Shown: piece after piece, positions 59,601 through 64,000 of the stretch | Layout: every line of letters starts with the position of its first letter | Position numbering within the stretch: the stretch's first letter is position 1 | Source of the DNA: Synaphobranchus kaupii | Taxonomy: Eukaryota > Chordata > Actinopteri > Anguilliformes > Synaphobranchidae | Direction: 5' to 3' | Length of the DNA stretch: 64,000 nt | Assembly: GCA_029718625.1 (NCBI GenBank) | Contig: CM056376.1 | Span: 25,457,130-25,521,129 of the forward strand | Notes under the pieces: generated by a model | What the model saw: the letters and a program-made list of their open reading frames with translations, nothing else | What the model was told of the DNA's origin: nothing | The model's database searches: none | Position numbers and translations under genes: made by a program

Positions 59601-59889
59601 TATTAGTTTCTGAGTTGACCCATTGACTGCGCGTTAACACAGAGGAATGTATTACTGCGAGTGATAGCCTTGCGGCGCGGAGATAAGCGTATATATTTCC
59701 CTGGCTCCACGGGAAGAAACGCTGTGTGCTGGAAGGTTCTATCGGCATTGGCAAAACCACCTCCCCCCCCCCCCCCTTATTTAATTCCAGATCTGGGTGA
59801 GGAAGACGAGCGACAGCACGAAGATGAGAATTTATTTGGGACAGCTGCAGCGGGGCGCGTTTGTGATCCGCCGCCGATCGGCAGCGTAG
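47547..59889 (+). CDS. suds3: SUDS3 (Sds3), SIN3/HDAC co-repressor subunit; 12 coding exons with two apparent frameshifts
   Basis: SUDS3 is a nuclear coiled-coil protein that joins SIN3 and HDAC1/2 in the co-repressor complex. Exons: 47547-47657, 50360-50429, 50905-50960, 51744-51815, 52257-52276, 52680-52836, 53266-53362, 53657-53718, 54060-54081, 54616-54721, 59385-59469, 59791-59889. They sum to 957 nt, about 318 residues; the human protein is about 328. Diagnostic peptides: [89 protein letters not shown], and the C-terminus [16 protein letters not shown]. The start ATG has A at -3 and G at +4. Phases agree everywhere except exon 1 (one base short) and exon 7 (one base too many). Intron 7 is a U12 AT-AC intron. 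Poly(A) signal at 60613. Either a working gene with assembly indels or a damaged copy; intact splice sites and the conserved sequence favour the former. Confidence 0.95.
47658..50359. other. SUDS3 intron 1
   Basis: Non-coding and rich in GCTAGCTAGC and TAACGTTA words. No transposon with clear ends was found. Confidence 0.6.
50360..50429 (+). CDS. suds3: SUDS3 coding exon 2
   Basis: 70 nt, phase 1 in and phase 2 out, encoding (D)[19 protein letters not shown] then IKE(Q). The acceptor is CCTTGGCAG and the donor GTGAGTGT. Confidence 0.95.
50905..50960 (+). CDS. suds3: SUDS3 coding exon 3
   Basis: 56 nt, phase 2 in and phase 1 out, encoding (Q)[18 protein letters not shown](G), the start of the coiled coil. 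The acceptor is GTTATAG and the donor GTGGTGGG. Confidence 0.95.
51744..51815 (+). CDS. suds3: SUDS3 coding exon 4
   Basis: 72 nt, phase 1 in and out, encoding (G)[19 protein letters not shown] then LRNA(D), coiled coil. The acceptor is TCTCACAG and the donor GTGCTTCA. Confidence 0.96.
52257..52276 (+). CDS. suds3: SUDS3 coding exon 5 (20-nt microexon)
   Basis: Only 20 nt, encoding (D)LFLQLE, which fits the family sequence before [10 protein letters not shown]. The acceptor is TTTTCCTAG and the donor GTAAGAGA. Phase 1 in, phase 0 out. Confidence 0.92.
52680..52836 (+). CDS. suds3: SUDS3 coding exon 6
   Basis: 157 nt encoding [40 protein letters not shown] and [12 protein letters not shown]: the most conserved coiled-coil part of Sds3. 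The acceptor is TTGTTGCAG and the donor GTAAGAGT. Phase 0 in, phase 1 out. Confidence 0.97.
53266..53362 (+). CDS. suds3: SUDS3 coding exon 7 (apparent 1-base insertion; ends at a U12 donor)
   Basis: Encodes (D)[15 protein letters not shown]. The frame then breaks: the family reading [16 protein letters not shown] continues in the +1 frame, so one surplus base lies around 53313-53318. Length 97 where phases require 96. The acceptor is TCTATAG. The exon ends ...CACCTG before ATATCCTTCT, a U12-type AT-AC donor. Confidence 0.9.
53363..53656 (+). other. suds3: U12-type AT-AC intron in SUDS3
   Basis: The intron starts ATATCCTTCT, the U12 5' splice site. It carries GCCTTGACTCC at 53640-53650, a U12 branch site whose branch A (53646) is 10 bases from the end, and it ends in AC. 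Joining 53362 to 53657 gives ...[15 protein letters not shown], exactly the Sds3 reading, with no GT-AG alternative that retains it. 294 bp long. Confidence 0.9.
53657..53718 (+). CDS. suds3: SUDS3 coding exon 8
   Basis: 62 nt, phase 1 in and phase 0 out, encoding (A)[19 protein letters not shown] then K. The upstream intron ends in AC (CTTGCAC), not AG, matching the AT-AC donor of exon 7. The donor is GTTGGCGT. Confidence 0.93.
54060..54081 (+). CDS. suds3: SUDS3 coding exon 9 (22-nt microexon)
   Basis: 22 nt, phase 0 in and phase 1 out, encoding LKSPKRP plus one base. The acceptor is ATTCACAG and the donor GTATGAAC. Confidence 0.93.
54616..54721 (+). CDS. suds3: SUDS3 coding exon 10
   Basis: 106 nt encoding [20 protein letters not shown] then [15 protein letters not shown] and two bases of Trp. 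The acceptor is TTCCCTCAG and the donor GTAGGCAT. Phase 1 in, phase 2 out. Confidence 0.96.
55100..55335 (-). mobile_element. Tc1-like transposase fragment (DNA-binding region)
   Basis: The minus strand reads [20 protein letters not shown] then KVMSS, which matches the helix-turn-helix of a Tc1 group (pattern [21 protein letters not shown]). Nothing of the catalytic domain or ends was seen. Confidence 0.55.
56320..56745 (-). repeat. Candidate SINE-like dispersed repeat
   Basis: On the minus strand it begins with GGGTGGCTCATTCGGCCGG, similar to a tRNA 5' half with an A box, then a GC-rich body and a (TA)n end. A B box is not clear. Its 160-residue reading frames on both strands match no protein I know. 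Confidence 0.35.
57866..58765 (-). mobile_element. Non-LTR retrotransposon (LINE) 3' fragment
   Basis: The minus strand encodes [40 protein letters not shown] and [20 protein letters not shown], the C-terminal part of a reverse transcriptase of the L2/CR1/Rex type. The 3' tail reads GCACTTTGGGCTGCTACTTG then GTGCTATATAAATAAAGTTT and an (ATT)n end near 57866. An A-rich segment follows the coding part. 5' truncated, as is usual. Confidence 0.9.
59081..59274. mobile_element. hAT-like MITE copy 2 (194 bp)
   Basis: CAGGGTGTGAAATGAACACC at the left and, complemented, CAGGTTATGAAAC at the right. Flanks AATGGAAG and GACGGAAG match at 6 of 8 positions. The body matches the copy at 15195-15417 in opposite orientation. 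Confidence 0.75.
59385..59469 (+). CDS. suds3: SUDS3 coding exon 11
   Basis: 85 nt encoding (W)[18 protein letters not shown] then [10 protein letters not shown]. The acceptor is CTCCTAG and the donor GTGCGTTA. It follows the largest SUDS3 coding intron (4.7 kb), which holds LINE, Tc1, SINE-like and MITE fragments. Confidence 0.96.
59791..59889 (+). CDS. suds3: SUDS3 coding exon 12 (stop codon exon)
   Basis: [20 protein letters not shown] then [12 protein letters not shown] and stop TAG at 59887-59889. The acceptor is TAATTCCAG. A run of 14 C at 59763-59776 forms part of the polypyrimidine tract. Confidence 0.97.
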   Translation: MWVRKTSDSTKMRIYLGQLQRGAFVIRRRSAA

Positions 59890-60640
59890 AGGTCACACGT
59901 CTCCTTCCACCCCCCCCCCCGCCCCTCCCCTTTTCATTGCCAGCATCATGTGACCATCATCCCCACTTCGTCGCCCAAGGATGCCTTCTCCTACAGAGAG
60001 ACCGCCGTCTGACCCCATCAGCAGGATCAGCAGGGGGTCGAGCAGAGGTCAAGACTTAACACAGGCCTTTTAAAAAAGAAAAAAGGAAAGAAAAAAAAAA
60101 GAACGTTCTTTCTGACCGATTTCTCCTTCTAGCGTGAGCCACAGCCATAGAAACTTCATTTTTAACCCATTTTTCTTTTTCTTTTAATTCCTTCCTTGGT
60201 CACTAGGTGATCCGGTGTGGATTTTCCTGTCTCTGCACCTTTCATATTTCCACCATATACAATATGCTCCCCTCACACTCATTTATGAATTTATGAGAGA
60301 TTTCCCATTTTTTTGTCCTCTTTTGCTTTTCTTGGAAATCATGTTACGGTTTTCACATTGAGCCTGTCGGAGCTTCACCGTCGGATGAGAGGTAAATTTA
60401 GGAAGCTTTAAGGTTTGTGTTGACTCCCGTTTGTATCTTGTATTGTGTTTTATTTTTTATTTTTATTTTTTTTTCTCCGCCCCTCTCGATCCCCCCTTGC
60501 GATACCTTGTATTTTAACCCTCCCCATTTTTTGAAATTGGAAAAAGAGCATATACCATATAACCGTTTTGAATTTGCTTTTTAAAAGTTTTACTTTTTGT
60601 ATGTGTATAAAAAATAAAATAACTTCATAGCACCAAACTG
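59890..60640 (+). other. suds3: SUDS3 3' UTR with poly(A) signal
   Basis: T-rich non-coding sequence follows the stop codon. AATAAA lies at 60613-60618, about 725 bases after the stop, with T/GT-rich sequence downstream. The end position is an estimate; longer 3' UTRs using later AATAAA motifs are possible. Confidence 0.6.
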
Positions 60641-63600
60641 AGGTTGGATCCTAAGCCATTTGTCCTTGAGCTTTTCTTCTGTGTTGAAGACTATTTATTT
60701 ACATTATTACTGTTGTGTTGTTTCCGCAAAGACCATTGTCTTCTCCCCATTGTTTATGTAGTCCCGTTTCTTTTCTTATTTTTTCCCCAATTGTTTTGTT
60801 TTCCATTGTAGAAATCGCTTATTGTATAGTTGAACAAATATGTATGGAAGAGAGAACTAAAAAGACCTTCCTTAAGAAAGAGTTGAACTAAGGCCTTCCT
60901 TTAGAAATCGTTATTTGTGATTCTGCAATAGAGTGAAGAACTTATGTGAGCTTATATGAGCCCGTGCTAGTCAAGGTTCAGCCTGGCTACATTAGTAGCT
61001 TCCACAGGACTTGTCTTGCATGGGCCCATGCTGAATGTGAAGTATGTTTGGGTGAGTATCTGTACACGTCTGTCACCATTCGATGTGAAAAACAAACTGA
61101 TTGTTTGTTGTGATGGAACAGTGAAGTAATCTTTCTGCATTGGACACCTGGAGCGGTTCCACTGACACTCGATGCAATGCGACAGATTTCTAAAATCTGA
61201 AATGGGCTCTCATTAACTTTCCGATGTCTGGCCTGAAAGTATTATATATCATTCTTGAAACAGTACTGCAGTGATTAATAATATTTCAAGATTACTAGCT
61301 GGCTTTCTTTGATATCACAGAGCGGCCCTTGAGTACATTGACCGTGTGCCTAGTAAAGCATTTCGGTATCTGGGAGAGGGAACTGTCAATTCACAGGAAT
61401 GCTTGTTTTATAAAGATCCATGCCTGTGAAAGGTGCAGTGAACATGCTCCTGCTTAGCTCAGTGGGTAAACAAAATGAAAATGTCCCCGATTTGTCAATT
61501 TGAAAGGCTGTCACCCAGCATCCCAGAGATGGCATCAGTATTTAAGGGGCTGCTAAGTACCCCAGCATGTTATGAATGCTGACATCCTTGTTTCCATGGT
61601 TACAACAAATGCCTAGTGATTAGAGTGCTTGGTATAACTCAATTTTGAATTAAAAATAAAAAAAAAGGTTTTCGATATGTATCGAAATGTAAAACGGTAA
61701 ATCCAGTTTTAAAAACTCAAGTAATGGTAGTTTTTTTTGTTTGTTCCAGTGAAAATTCCTATAAAAAAAAAAACATTAAAAAAAAAAAAATTATATCTAA
61801 ATGGTGTACACGTTCTAAAAAAACTACTTTTGTTTGTGTTCTGTATTGAAATGCCCTTTGCTGCTCTTTGGAATCTGGAGATTCCAATCTGGAGATACCG
61901 CACATGCTCACTCGTATATATGGATGTAGATATTTTACCAGGGCCCACTGAAATTTTTATTAGTCCATGACTTCAGGCTTTGTTTTGAAAGCACAAATCC
62001 TATGATTAATCATAACCACGATGTAGTTACATACTCAAGGGCATGTCAAAACTCCCGTTTGGCCATTTTTACAGCGGAGAAGTTACAGCACACCTGTAAA
62101 ATTGGGGGGGGGGGGGTGTGTGTTAACCCTAAGGTTGCTCTTTCCAGAACATTCCAAGAGATCCTGATTGAAGCATGTAGCTGGGGTGCTTTTTTAAATT
62201 TATTTTGTGATGCTAATAATTCCTGGCCAACAAGGTTTATTTTCCTCTCGTATCTCTTTACAATTGTAAAAAGTCAGAAAAAAACAAAACAAGATAATGT
62301 GTCATAAGTACAAAATGTGCTTTAACAGGTATACGGTCATAGCATAGCTCGTGCATGTTCGGGGGGGGTGGACTTACAATTGCATTGTCAGAATTGCAGG
62401 GAAAAACACTGCTGGCATTAGTAGTTGTTTTGGTACGAGTGAGGCGTAGGTCAGTTGGAGGTAGGTGGAACTAGCACTTCAGCTTGTTATTTTCAGAAAA
62501 ATTCCGCCATTAACGCCGCCCCCTCACACAATGAGGTGATTTGTCGAGTGAACCTTTCTGTGTGCGGCAGACAAAATGACCAATAAGCTTTGTGGGGGCT
62601 TTATTCTAGGCTGCCATTAGTGGTGTTGAGTGTATGGTGCCTCATATCACAGTGGGACATAAGGCAAGTCTTCCTTTTGCATTTCTAAACCCATATCAAC
62701 ATTATTTTAATCTCACGGTTGGAGTCCTTAAAAGTTTCCTGACTTAGATTCTGAGTTATTGTATGGACTTTTTTAAAAACAACTTAATTTCAAAGGCCTT
62801 TATTTGGCTGACAGGTCTGCTCTACTATTATTAATACTATTTTAATACAAAATGTGCTTCAATTATATGCAGTAATTCAGAAATAAACTAGATTTGTTCT
62901 TTTCAAAATCAAAACACATAGTTGTATAATTCTATCTGGCAGTTTATTTTTAAATTTGCTTTCTGCTTGGAATTAAACCGATGCCTCATTGAAGCGGCAC
63001 TACTGACTTCTCTTTTGGAAAATAACCCAAAATGTTAGACCTGTAGCTTTTTATATACATGGGTTTTCTTATCTGAAACCTCAGCGCCAGTGGTTTTCTT
63101 CAGCCCATAAACCATGCGCATGTTACGGAGGGCTCCCGTCTCTTCACTCAAGACTTGACATTTGTCAGTGGAGCGAGCGGTTTCTGTTCCCCTGATATCG
63201 GCTCCGGGCTTTGTACTGTCCGTCTCCTGTGGTTACACCTCCCGTGATGTATCTGAGCTGACCTGCTGTTGCTGGCTGTTGAAATGCTTATGGTGAAATC
63301 CCCATCCAAGCTTGACGATGGTCACATGACCCTTGGTATTCACTTGGGCTGCGTCCCAATATTCTTCACTCCCCCACCTCCTTTCCTCCACTCTCCCACT
63401 ACCACTCCTCTCCTACCCGGAAGTATGTAAAAGCTGCCTGAACGTTTCGAGTACAGGTATTTGCATGTACAGTATGCAATGTACCTGACATTGCTGTTTG
63501 CGTCGAGACATTAATTAATATGTAACCATTAATACGTAATTAAAGGAGCTATATGTAATGCATCTACTGTACTAAATCATAAAATGACCATGATATGTTG

Positions 63601-64000
63601 TCAGAGATTAAGGAAACAACTCAAAATACTGGCTTCTCCGACAACAATGCTACAGCCAGTATGTTCTCCTTTGAAATTTCCATTCCGGGTCGGAACGTCT
63701 GTATTTGTTTTGGCCTGTGTGATTCACTATTCTCCGAGTTGACTCCGCCCACTGCCCATTACGAACAACCAGATGTACTCCGGCACTCCGACAGCCGATT
63801 TACGAATGCCTAAGCTAAGTTCAACATCGTTTTCATTTAGCTAGCTAAAAATTTAAATATATATATATATATATGTATATAGTTATTAGCTAAATATACC
63901 ACTAACGTTAGCTTATATCTCTGTGACCATAAACATAGCCAGCCATGCATCTAGCTAACATTGACAGAGTTATAAAAAAATCCACATGAGCTGGTTTATA
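60641..64000. other. Region downstream of SUDS3
   Basis: No gene recognised. A G-run is at 62103-62116. The last part, from about 63540 (TTAAAGGAGCTATATGTAAT), resembles a widespread teleost dispersed repeat whose far end lies outside the window. A 72-residue frame at 63595-63813 falls in it and is not supported as a gene. Confidence 0.45.

Overview
The window is vertebrate nuclear DNA, almost certainly from a ray-finned (teleost) fish. Supporting signs are two spliced genes with GT-AG introns, Tc1/mariner elements including one of the Sleeping Beauty/salmonid type, L2-like LINE tails, tRNA-type SINEs with pol III boxes, several TIR-bounded MITEs, very long (CA)n tracts and poly(G)/poly(C) runs. 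No prokaryotic gene, CRISPR array or operon is present.

Two genes lie head to head. On the minus strand, from about 45 kb down to the left edge, is the 5' part of TAOK3, the STE20-family TAO kinase 3. Eleven coding exons (ATG at 24078-24076, last one at 3162-3353) encode the first 393 residues: the whole kinase domain and the start of the Ser-rich linker. The C-terminal coiled coils lie beyond the left edge. On the plus strand, 47547-59889, is SUDS3 (Sds3), the SIN3/HDAC co-repressor subunit, with 12 coding exons. From memory TAOK3 and SUDS3 are also neighbours in human (12q24.23), so this is conserved synteny. About 2.5 kb lie between the SUDS3 start and a tentative TAOK3 5' UTR exon.

Region by region: 1-10 kb holds TAOK3 introns 9-11 with exons 10 and 11 and two large minisatellites (57-bp and 67-bp units), each touching a splice junction. 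10-24 kb holds exons 1-9, two near full-length Tc1 elements and a degraded third in intron 8, an L2 fragment and several MITEs. 24-45 kb is a long 5' UTR intron with 28-bp, 41-bp and 23-bp tandem arrays, SINEs and CpG-rich stretches. 45-47.5 kb is intergenic. 47.5-60.6 kb is SUDS3. 60.6-64 kb shows no further gene.

The most notable observations are: (1) a 67-bp minisatellite directly downstream of TAOK3 exon 9, each unit of which carries a copy of that exon's 5' splice site, giving about 18 decoy donors in the intron; (2) a U12-type AT-AC intron in SUDS3 with a textbook 5' site, branch point and AC 3' end; (3) single-base frameshifts in SUDS3 exons 1 and 7, which are either assembly errors or a broken allele; (4) repeats crowded against TAOK3 splice junctions (MITE, CT tract, Tc1, minisatellites). 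All homology calls are from family knowledge and reading of the sequence; no search was run.
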